A DNA stretch of 9,822 nucleotides from Acidobacteriota bacterium (GTDB lineage Bacteria; Acidobacteriota; Blastocatellia; Pyrinomonadales; Pyrinomonadaceae): assembly GCA_003222855.1 (NCBI GenBank), contig QHXH01000112.1, positions 1 to 9,822 on the forward strand, written 5' to 3'. The notes below the pieces were generated by a model, which made no database searches, had not been told where the DNA came from, and saw only the letters and a list, made by a program, of their open reading frames with translations. Numbering within the stretch: position 1 is the first letter of the stretch; every line of letters begins with the position of its first letter. Below, piece after piece: positions 1-5,742 of the stretch. Made by a program: the position numbers and the translations under genes.

Positions 1-95
1 GGGATTTCGGTACGTGCCTAACCCGGGCGTAAAGCGCCCGGTCTAGTAACCCTACGGGAAAGCCGCGTGAACGCGGCTGAAGGACAAGGTTTTCA
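1..95. repeat. Paired GC-rich hairpins, REP-like element (left edge cut by window)
   Basis: Two short perfect hairpins stand close together: CCGGGCG (23-29) pairs with CGCCCGG (35-41) over a 5-nt loop, and AGCCGCG (61-67) pairs with CGCGGCT (72-78) over a TGAA loop. Between them CCC-TAC-GGG (50-58) could form a third small stem. No open reading frame covers the segment, and no T-tract follows either stem, so a simple intrinsic terminator is not supported. I read it as a dispersed palindromic element or the end of a structured RNA whose left part lies outside the window. Which of the two cannot be decided from this copy alone. Confidence 0.45.
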
Positions 96-114
96 TAATT
101 CAGATTTCATGTCT

Positions 115-141
115 TTGGCTTTGCGGTCCTGACACTATAAT
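115..141 (+). promoter_or_regulatory. Putative hemW promoter with consensus -10
   Basis: A perfect TATAAT lies at 136-141. The best -35 candidate is TTGGCT (115-120), four of six matches with a short 15-bp spacer. The -10 box ends only 9 bases before the hemW ATG at 151, so a start of transcription about 7 bases after the box would leave a 5' leader of just a few bases. No Shine-Dalgarno sequence is visible before this ATG, which fits a leaderless transcript. The -10 is clear; the -35 is weak. Confidence 0.5.
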
Positions 142-150
142 GTTGTCGCG

Positions 151-1305
151 ATGACACACGCCGGCATCTACATTCACATTCCCTTCTGCCGTTCGCGATG
201 TTCGTATTGCGACTTCGCGACCGGAATGTACGAAAGCGCAATCGCCGGGCGATACGTGGGCGCGCTGTGCTCTGAGATTAAGGCGTGGGGCGAAGTCGAT
301 AAGCCATCTGTCGTTGACACGATCTATTTTGGCGGCGGTACGCCTTCGTTGTTAGCGGCGTCGCAAATCGAAAGCATCGCCTCAGCCGTTCGCGGTCGAT
401 TCGAAGTTACCGAAGGTGCGGAAGTCACGCTGGAGATTAATCCGGGCGACGGCGGCACAAGTGAAGCCTCTAAACGGCCGTCGATGAATCAGTGGCGGAG
501 CTTCGGCATCAATCGCGCAAGTTTTGGCGCGCAGACTTTTGACGATCGCGATTTGAAACAGTTAGGCCGAACCCACAGTGCTGCCGATATTTCATCGACT
601 TTTCAACGGCTACGGGATGCCGGATTCTCGAACATTAATTTCGATCTGATAGCGGGACTGCCGGGGCAAACTCTCGACGGTTGGAAAAGAAATCTCGAGG
701 AAGCTTTGAAGCTGAGACCTGAACATCTGTCACTCTATCTCCTGGATGTTCATGAAGGAACACCACTCGCCGATCAAATCAAAAGCGGCATGCGGCCAAA
801 ACCCGATGATGATCTCGCGGCTGAGATGTATGTGACGATGATCGAAGAAGTGTGCGCGGCGGGTTATGAGCATTACGAGATTTCAAACTTCTGTTTGCCC
901 GGGTTTGAATCGCGGCACAATACTAAGTACTGGAGCGGCGCGCCTTATTACGGTTTTGGCTGCTCGGCCCACTCGTATGATGGAGCGCGGCGACGTTGGG
1001 CCAATGAACGTGACGCGGCGAAGTATGTTGAGATGATTGATCAGAATAGCTCGTCGATTGTTGAGCGCACGAGTCTGAGTGATCAGGATGCTCGTTCTGA
1101 ATCGATCTTCCTCGGCTTGCGTCTGATGCGCGGCATTGATTTGCAAAAGTATGAATCGCGGTTTGGCAGACATCTACGTGAGGAATACAACGGCGAACTC
1201 GATCGATTAAGCGAGGCTGGCTTGATCGAGATCGACGAGGGGCTGCTGAGGCTCACAACGCGGGGAGCGCTTTTATCCAATGAAGTTTTTGCCGCGCTTG
1301 CTTGA
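151..1305 (+). CDS. hemW: Radical SAM heme chaperone HemW
   Basis: A 384-residue HemN-like radical SAM protein. The iron-sulfur motif CX3CX2C is at residues 13, 17 and 20, followed by D-F. Genuine coproporphyrinogen dehydrogenase HemN has another cysteine two residues after the third, and this protein lacks it, which is the usual mark of HemW. The GGGTP SAM-binding motif is at 61-65, and the HemW heme-binding signature HNxxYW appears as HNTKYW at 256-261. In the family, HemW binds heme and delivers it to respiratory-chain proteins in the cytoplasm; it is not the porphyrin-synthesising enzyme. Length is normal, with a C-terminal HemN-type domain from about residue 305. The ATG is the first in-frame start, gives the expected MxxxGIYIHIPFC-type beginning, and has no visible ribosome binding site. 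The gene ends 135 bp before a convergent DUF1015 gene. Confidence 0.92.
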   Translation: MTHAGIYIHIPFCRSRCSYCDFATGMYESAIAGRYVGALCSEIKAWGEVDKPSVVDTIYFGGGTPSLLAASQIESIASAVRGRFEVTEGAEVTLEINPGDGGTSEASKRPSMNQWRSFGINRASFGAQTFDDRDLKQLGRTHSAADISSTFQRLRDAGFSNINFDLIAGLPGQTLDGWKRNLEEALKLRPEHLSLYLLDVHEGTPLADQIKSGMRPKPDDDLAAEMYVTMIEEVCAAGYEHYEISNFCLPGFESRHNTKYWSGAPYYGFGCSAHSYDGARRRWANERDAAKYVEMIDQNSSSIVERTSLSDQDARSESIFLGLRLMRGIDLQKYESRFGRHLREEYNGELDRLSEAGLIEIDEGLLRLTTRGALLSNEVFAALA

Positions 1306-1317
1306 AGGTGGCTGTGA

Positions 1318-1429
1318 GGAGCGCGGGCATCCCTGCCCGCAAAGCGTGCGTAGCACGCTCAGTCCGCATACCACTTGTAGGGAGATTCTTCGCGCTTCGC
1401 GCTCATGCGGCCAAGGATGGCCGCGCTCC
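1318..1429. repeat. Long inverted repeat with four nested hairpins between convergent genes
   Basis: The left arm (1318-1359) and the right arm (1391-1429) are imperfect reverse complements; both outer ends read GGAGCGCGG. Each arm folds on itself. The left arm holds GCGGGCA/TGCCCGC (1323-1329 with 1334-1340) and GCGTGC/GCACGC (1344-1349 with 1353-1358). The right arm holds GCGGCCA/TGGCCGC and GCGC-TTC-GCGC. The hairpin stems are kept although the two arms differ in sequence, so pairing rather than sequence looks conserved. It sits between the 3' ends of hemW and the DUF1015 gene and may end transcription from both sides. It resembles the GCGGGCATCCCTGCCCGC type of dispersed repeat I recall from acidobacterial contigs. 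Confidence 0.7.
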
Positions 1430-1440
1430 GTTTGCTCTTC

Positions 1441-2670
1441 TCAGATCTCGTGACTCAATAATCCATCCCGCAGCTTCGGTTCGAACCACGTCGATTTAGG
1501 CGGCATGATCTCGCCGGCGTCAGATACTTTCAGCAAGTCATCGATCGTCGTCGCGTAAAGCGAAAAAGCAACTGCGGCTTTTCCTTCATTCACCAACTTC
1601 TCCAATTCTTCAGTGCCGCGAATGCCGCCCACGAAGTCGATTCGTTTGTCGGTGCGCACGTCTTTGATGCCGAGAATCGGATCCAACAAACGATCCTGCA
1701 GGATACGCACATCCAGCGATTCAACTAACCCTGAGGGCTGCGCAAGGTCATCGCGCAATTCGAGGCCATACCAGCGTGAGTCGAGGTACATGCTCCACTG
1801 GCCGCGACGTTTGGGCGACGAACACGCATCGTCAGAAATCACGAAGCTTTCTTTGACGCGCGCCAGAAATTCTGCCTGCGACATACCGTTCAGGTCGCGC
1901 ACGACCCGATTGTACGGAAGGATGCGCAATTGATTATCCGGAAACAGCACGCACTGAAAGAAGTTGTATTCTTCGTTGCCGATGAAACCAAAACCTGACT
2001 CTTTCAATTCAGCGCACGCGCGACTGGCGCTGGCCGCGCGGTGATGACCGTCGGCGATATACAGATAGGGAACGTCGGCAAAAGCAGTGACCAACGCATC
2101 GTACGATGGCACGCGCCAGATAGTGTGATGAATGTGGTCATTGGCAACAAAGTCATAAAGCGGCGGATTGTTTCGCAGCGCTTCAGCGACCAGCGAGTCG
2201 ATCTTCGCTTGTGCCCGATAAGTCAGAAACACTGGTCCAGTCTGGGCGCGCAGCACCAGAATGTGTCGCGTTCGATCGTCTTCCTTATCGGGGCGCGTGC
2301 GTTCGTGCTTGCGAATAAGATCGCGATTGTACTCATCGACCGAGCAACAAGCGACGATGCCCATCTGCACGTGCTCACCCATGATCAATCGATAGAGATA
2401 AAGGCTGGGCGTCTCTTCGCTCTGTAACGGGCATTCTCTTCTAAGCTTTTCAAAATTATCCGCCGCCCTGGCGTAGACTTTGTCGCTGTAAATTGGCGTG
2501 CCGTCCGGCAAATCGATGTCTGGGCGCGACACGTGCAAAAAGCTGAAGGGGTTGCCGGAGGCCAGCGCGCGAGCTTCTTCGGTGTTGACCACGTCGTATG
2601 GCACGGCCGCGACTTCCGGGGCATGCTCGGGCGCGGGACGCAAAGCGTTAAAAGGACGAATGATGGCCAT
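1441..2670 (-). CDS. DUF1015 family protein, candidate serine-metabolism enzyme
   Basis: A 409-residue cytoplasmic protein with no signal peptide or membrane segment. It matches the DUF1015 family (COG4198-type) throughout: the N-terminal RPFNALRP and PYDVVN segments (residues 5-12, 24-29), KHERT (121-125), a DGHHR motif at 207-211, and the C-terminal STWFEPKLRDG ending. No biochemical role is established that I know of. DGHHR resembles the active-site motif of ParB-fold proteins, a fold that includes the archaeal ADP-dependent free-serine kinase SerK, and I recall DUF1015 genes next to serC and serA in Bacteroidetes. Here serA and serC lie within about 3-5 kb. A role in serine or phosphoserine chemistry is therefore my inference. 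The start is well supported: AGGAG (plus-strand 2676-2680) lies 5 bases before the ATG. It is divergent from the DinB-like gene. Confidence 0.85.
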   Translation of the reverse strand: MAIIRPFNALRPAPEHAPEVAAVPYDVVNTEEARALASGNPFSFLHVSRPDIDLPDGTPIYSDKVYARAADNFEKLRRECPLQSEETPSLYLYRLIMGEHVQMGIVACCSVDEYNRDLIRKHERTRPDKEDDRTRHILVLRAQTGPVFLTYRAQAKIDSLVAEALRNNPPLYDFVANDHIHHTIWRVPSYDALVTAFADVPYLYIADGHHRAASASRACAELKESGFGFIGNEEYNFFQCVLFPDNQLRILPYNRVVRDLNGMSQAEFLARVKESFVISDDACSSPKRRGQWSMYLDSRWYGLELRDDLAQPSGLVESLDVRILQDRLLDPILGIKDVRTDKRIDFVGGIRGTEELEKLVNEGKAAVAFSLYATTIDDLLKVSDAGEIMPPKSTWFEPKLRDGLLSHEI

Positions 2671-2755
2671 GCGATCTCCTGGTTGCTCGATTGTTTTTGA
2701 TTGGTAAGACTAACTGCCGAGCGTATGATTTGGCAAAAGCAAAACGGAGAGACTC
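2671..2755. promoter_or_regulatory. Divergent promoter region between DUF1015 and DinB-like genes
   Basis: This 85-bp gap must drive both flanking genes. Rightward, TTGGTA (2701-2706) and TATGAT (2724-2729) are separated by 17 bp, followed by GGAGA (2746-2750), 5 bases before the DinB-like ATG. That makes a plausible sigma70 promoter and a good ribosome binding site. Leftward, the ribosome binding site AGGAG is clear, but no convincing -10/-35 pair was found. The two promoters must overlap or abut in so small a space. Confidence 0.45.
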
Positions 2756-3223
2756 ATGTCTGAGATCGAGAGGATTCTGGACCAACTGAAGCGAGCTTTC
2801 GAAGGCAACGCGTGGCACGGGCCATCGGTGCAGGAAGTGCTGACCGGTGTCAGTGCGGAACAAGCGCATGCGCGGCCGCTCGCGAACGCGCATAGCATTT
2901 GGGAGCTCGTGCGGCACATCGCGGTCTGGGAAGACGTGGGCCGTCGTCGTTTGTCAGGCGATCGGGCGCAGATCGAAATTTCTTCACCGCAAGATTGGCC
3001 GCCACCGGAAAACACGAGCGAAGCAGCCTGGGAACAGGCAAAGGAAGCGCTCAACCGCGGACATCAGGCGTTGGTCGAAGCGATTGCCCGCACTCCCGAA
3101 TCTAGATTGGATGAACCAATCTTCGAAGGCATGTCGACCGTGTACGTGACCATGCATGGAGTGATTCAGCATGATCTTTATCATGCGGGACAGATTGCGA
3201 TGTTGAAGAAGGGACTGAAGTAG
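2756..3223 (+). CDS. DinB/YfiT-like four-helix metalloprotein
   Basis: A 155-residue all-helical protein of the DinB-like superfamily. The three metal-ligand histidines of the fold are in place: H54 in SIWELVRHIAVWED, and H139 and H143 in the QHDLYHAGQIA segment, the family's classic HxxxHxGQ pattern. Members are usually soluble thiol-dependent transferases (for example bacillithiol or mycothiol S-transferases) or uncharacterised stress proteins. Nothing here fixes the thiol or substrate. Length is normal. The ATG is preceded by GGAGA at good spacing. The gene is monocistronic: divergent from DUF1015 on the left and convergent with the CysQ-like gene on the right. Its stop codon directly abuts an inverted-repeat element. 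Confidence 0.85.
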   Translation: MSEIERILDQLKRAFEGNAWHGPSVQEVLTGVSAEQAHARPLANAHSIWELVRHIAVWEDVGRRRLSGDRAQIEISSPQDWPPPENTSEAAWEQAKEALNRGHQALVEAIARTPESRLDEPIFEGMSTVYVTMHGVIQHDLYHAGQIAMLKKGLK

Positions 3224-3409
3224 TATCCACAGATTTCACAGATTACAAATTGAGTGCGGAAAAGGCACAAGTTTGTGTCAGAACGGCGAGCGGTAGCGAC
3301 CCGATCCAGCACTCAATTCTGATCACGCCTACTTGCAGCATCGACTTGCCAAGGCTACCTTTTGATCCGGTCGCTGCCGCTCGCGGTTCTGACACCTAAT
3401 CTGTGGATA
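3224..3409. repeat. Three nested inverted repeats filling a convergent gap
   Basis: Three pairs of arms nest in one 186-bp element. The outer pair TATCCACAGATT (3224-3235) and its perfect complement (3398-3409) is 12 bp. A second perfect pair is AATTGAGTGC (3248-3257) with GCACTCAATT (3309-3318). The third and longest, 3275-3308 with 3362-3395, matches at 30 of 34 positions by my count and contains GCGAGCGG-AGCGACC. The second and third pairs interlock (the right arm of one lies inside the loop of the other), so they cannot form one simple stem together. The element begins at the base after the DinB-like stop and ends 2 bp before the stop of the opposing gene. CCACAGATTTCACAGATT is a widespread intergenic repeat motif in environmental bacteria. 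Confidence 0.8.
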
Positions 3410-3411
3410 GA

Positions 3412-4266
3412 TCACACTGGCTCTCGTCCGAACTCTCTCAACAATGGCGCCAGATTCTCGATAACCATATTGTGTGCCGCACCATTGGTCGCCACGACTC
3501 CGTTGCGGTTGTCGATCCGAATTCCGTTGTAGCGCAGTGGTTGACCGAACAAATCAGTCAGTCGTCCACCGGCCTCATGCAGAATGATCTCCGGCCCGCA
3601 GGTGTCCCACTGTTTTGTGCTCGGCGAAAGATGCAGATAGAGATCGGCTTGCTGCTCCGTAATCAATCCGATCTTGACACCGACCGATCCCCGCCGCACT
3701 TCATTCTTAAATTGAAACGTGCTGACAACTTGTTCCATGCGTGGACTGCGATGCGATCGGCTGGACGCCAGCACCATCTCATTCGGGTTCGTGCGATGCG
3801 AGACTGACATTCGCCTGGCGGCGCGATCCTTTTCTTCAATCCATGAACCGCTGCCGCGCACGGCACGATAAAGCACTTCGCGCACCGGTTGATAGACCGT
3901 GCCCAGCACACTCTCACCGTTGACTGCCAGACCGATTTGGACGGCGAAGTCGCCGTCGCGGCGAATAAAGTTCTTGGTGCCGTCCATCGGATCGATCAAC
4001 CAGACGCGATCCTTCTCGAGCCGATGTTCAGTATCCGTTGATTCTTCGGCAAGAATGCCATCCTCAGGAAATTCTCTTTTCAGACGGCCGACAATAAGTT
4101 CATTCGCCTCGCGATCGGCGGCCGTAACTTCTTCCGTTTCCTGAAGCGCGTTGACCTTTTGCTCGACCAGAAAGGGACTATTGTAATGGCGCAGCAGCAC
4201 CGCGCCCGCGGCGCGCGCAAGTTCAGTCGCCACTGCGATTTCCGGTTTGTAATTTGTCTCAGTCAC
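3412..4266 (-). CDS. Inositol monophosphatase-family phosphatase, CysQ-like
   Basis: A 284-residue member of the lithium-sensitive, magnesium-dependent phosphatase superfamily. Metal-site motifs are all present: LAEES with E74-E75, WLIDPMDGTKNF with the DPMDGT core at 92-97, and WDTCGPE at 220-226 carrying the third-metal aspartate. The VTAADREAN segment (47-55) and the final HEAGGRLTDLFGQPL region are also typical. The shape fits 3'(2'),5'-bisphosphate nucleotidase (CysQ), which clears PAP from sulfate assimilation, better than inositol phosphatase, but substrate cannot be assigned from motifs alone. The start is GTG at 4264-4266; a stop codon lies close upstream in frame, no ATG fits, and no clear ribosome binding site is seen. 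It is transcribed alone, away from the aldo/keto reductase. Confidence 0.82.
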   Translation of the reverse strand: MTETNYKPEIAVATELARAAGAVLLRHYNSPFLVEQKVNALQETEEVTAADREANELIVGRLKREFPEDGILAEESTDTEHRLEKDRVWLIDPMDGTKNFIRRDGDFAVQIGLAVNGESVLGTVYQPVREVLYRAVRGSGSWIEEKDRAARRMSVSHRTNPNEMVLASSRSHRSPRMEQVVSTFQFKNEVRRGSVGVKIGLITEQQADLYLHLSPSTKQWDTCGPEIILHEAGGRLTDLFGQPLRYNGIRIDNRNGVVATNGAAHNMVIENLAPLLREFGREPV

Positions 4267-4360
4267 GGCTTTGATTACACGCTAGCACATCGTGCTCAGT
4301 TGATCGAAGCGACGCTTGCAGCGCGCGACGGGCGACGCGTATAGTCAACCGACAAACATT

Positions 4361-4491
4361 GCCACAGAGACCGGAGAGACGCAGAGAAGACTAGATAGGT
4401 TTGTTCGGTCGGTCTTCTTTTCCGACAAGGTGCCGATCAGCCGTTCGCGGCCTGAAGGATTTGTTCCGCTGTGAGTCCGTGTCTCGGTGGC
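4361..4491. repeat. Imperfect inverted repeat of the GCCACAGAGA type
   Basis: The left arm, GCCACAGAGACCGGAGAGAC and on to about 4384 (4361-4384), is partly complementary to 4469-4491, whose reverse complement begins GCCACCGAGAC. The arms differ by substitutions and an indel. The GCCACAGAGACACAGAG type of sequence is a dispersed intergenic motif I recall from many environmental bacterial genomes. The surrounding gap (4267-4500, 234 bases) lies between divergent genes, so promoters for both must be here, but I could not find a convincing -35/-10 pair. The right arm contains the GTG at 4471 that could be misread as the start of the next gene. Confidence 0.6.
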
Positions 4492-4500
4492 GAATTTTTC

Positions 4501-5625
4501 ATGGAAGCATCAACGACGCTTAACGGATGTGCGACGGTCGAAGGCACCTCTCACTATCGCGAACGCTTCAGGGGCGTGGCCGCGGAGAATTATTTTCGCA
4601 AAGCCCAGAATCTGTGGCTCTCGTCGATTGGCATTGGAACTTACCTGGGCCAGCCGGATGAAGAAACTGATCGGCGTTACACGCAAGCGATCGTCCGCGC
4701 GGTTGAACTCGGCGCGAACGTAATCGACACCGCGGCGAACTATCGCTTTCAAAGAAGCGAAAGGTCCGTGGGAGCAGCACTGGCTCAATTGAATCGGAGC
4801 GGATTCGCGCGTGAAGAGGTGGTCATCTGCACGAAAGGTGGTTATTTGCCTTTTGACGGCGCGCCGCCGCGCGATGTTCGTCAGTACATCGAAGAGAATT
4901 TCATTGACACGGGCATCGCAGGTTGGTCAGAGATCGCCGGCGGATCGCATTGCATGACGCCGCGCTATCTTGAAAATCAATTGCAGCAATCGCTGCGCAA
5001 TATGAATGTCGATTGCGTCGACGCTTACTATGTGCACAATCCGGAATCGCAATTGTCAGCCGTGCCGGCAAATGAGTTTTGGCGGCGTCTGCGCGGCGCG
5101 TTTGAATTTCTCGAGCAGGCGGTGACGGAAGGAAAAATCAGATACTACGGAGTCGCAACGTGGAGCGGTTTTCGTGAAGAGCCGGACGCGGGCCTGTATC
5201 ATTCGCTGGAAACAATGGCGGAAGTCGCGCGCGACATCGGCGGCGACGAGCATCATTTGCGGTTCATTCAACTGCCCTTGAATCTGGCGATGCCGGAAGC
5301 GCTCTTCTTTCCGAACCAAAAGCGGGGCGATGAATATGTCAGTCTTGTCGAGGCTGCCGAAGGATTCGGCGTAAACGTGATCGCCAGCGGATCTCTTTTG
5401 CAAGGCCAGGCCGCGCGCGGACTGCCCGAAGCAATCCGCGATTCGCTGGGCTCGCTTGCGACCGACGCGCAAACAGGTATTCAATTCGTGCGCTCAGCTC
5501 CGGGGATTACAACTGCGCTGGTGGGCATGAGCAGGGTCGAACACGTCGAAGAAAATTTAGCGCTGCTGAAAGTGGCGCCGGCGTCGCAGGAAGATCTGAT
5601 CAGCGTGTTCGATCAGGAAGAGTAG
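4501..5625 (+). CDS. Aldo/keto reductase with N-terminal extension
   Basis: A 374-residue NAD(P)H-dependent aldo/keto reductase from the ATG at 4501. The catalytic tetrad is visible: D76 and Y81 in IDTAANYR, K112 in VICTKGGY, and H179 in DAYYVHNPE. The early SSIGIGTYLG strand and a late GITTALVGMSRVEHVEENL cofactor-binding segment complete the barrel. About 40 residues precede the barrel, including HYRERF, which I recall as normal for a bacterial subfamily carrying NYRxQRSER after the tyrosine. The substrate is unknown. The frame is open upstream to a GTG at 4471, but those ten codons lie in the inverted-repeat arm, so 4501 is preferred. Only a weak GGTGG precedes it. It is followed after about 117 bp, containing another inverted repeat, by serA on the same strand. 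Confidence 0.85.
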   Translation: MEASTTLNGCATVEGTSHYRERFRGVAAENYFRKAQNLWLSSIGIGTYLGQPDEETDRRYTQAIVRAVELGANVIDTAANYRFQRSERSVGAALAQLNRSGFAREEVVICTKGGYLPFDGAPPRDVRQYIEENFIDTGIAGWSEIAGGSHCMTPRYLENQLQQSLRNMNVDCVDAYYVHNPESQLSAVPANEFWRRLRGAFEFLEQAVTEGKIRYYGVATWSGFREEPDAGLYHSLETMAEVARDIGGDEHHLRFIQLPLNLAMPEALFFPNQKRGDEYVSLVEAAEGFGVNVIASGSLLQGQAARGLPEAIRDSLGSLATDAQTGIQFVRSAPGITTALVGMSRVEHVEENLALLKVAPASQEDLISVFDQEE

Positions 5626-5638
5626 TTCACGGCCAATG

Positions 5639-5731
5639 ATCGATAGACAGGATTTACAAGATGAACAGGATAAGGGAAACAGAGCAAGCGGCTTGCATTT
5701 CCTTTCTGTAAATCCTGTTAATCCTGTCGAT
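5639..5731. repeat. Inverted repeat of the GACAGGATTTACAG type
   Basis: The left arm from 5639 (containing GACAGGATTTACAAGATGAA, then CAGGAT) is imperfectly complementary to 5701-5731, whose reverse complement reads ATCGACAGGATTAACAGGAT and on. Each arm itself contains tandem ACAGGAT-like units. The centre holds a perfect small hairpin GCAAGC-G-GCTTGC (5684-5696). This family of AACAGGATTTACAGGAT repeats is widespread between genes in unrelated environmental bacteria. It occupies almost the whole gap between the aldo/keto reductase and serA, and no promoter separate from it is visible. Confidence 0.72.
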
Positions 5732-5742
5732 TTGTTTTGAAG

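Noticed and set aside
1..95. Riboswitch or intrinsic terminator
   Set aside because: No recognised aptamer pattern and no T-tract after either stem. The left part is cut off, so only a hairpin element is claimed.
883..1280. Open frames on the minus strand inside hemW
   Set aside because: They lie wholly within a convincing gene in another frame, have no family resemblance and no ribosome binding site.
151..1305. Annotation as oxygen-independent coproporphyrinogen III dehydrogenase (HemN)
   Set aside because: The extra cysteine of HemN after CX3CX2C is replaced by phenylalanine, and HNxxYW is present, both pointing to HemW.
1302..1499. Short forward frame across the hemW-DUF1015 gap
   Set aside because: It translates the inverted repeat and the 3' end of DUF1015 and has no independent support.
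2850..3184. Several overlapping frames opposite or alongside the DinB-like gene
   Set aside because: GC-rich coding sequence generates such shadows. The DinB-like frame has the histidine motif and a good ribosome binding site; the others have neither.
3224..3409. CRISPR-like repeat array
   Set aside because: The repeats are inverted pairs, not direct repeats with even spacers.
4159..4344. Short forward frame over the 5' end of the CysQ-like gene
   Set aside because: It is antisense to a convincing gene and the product has no recognisable features.
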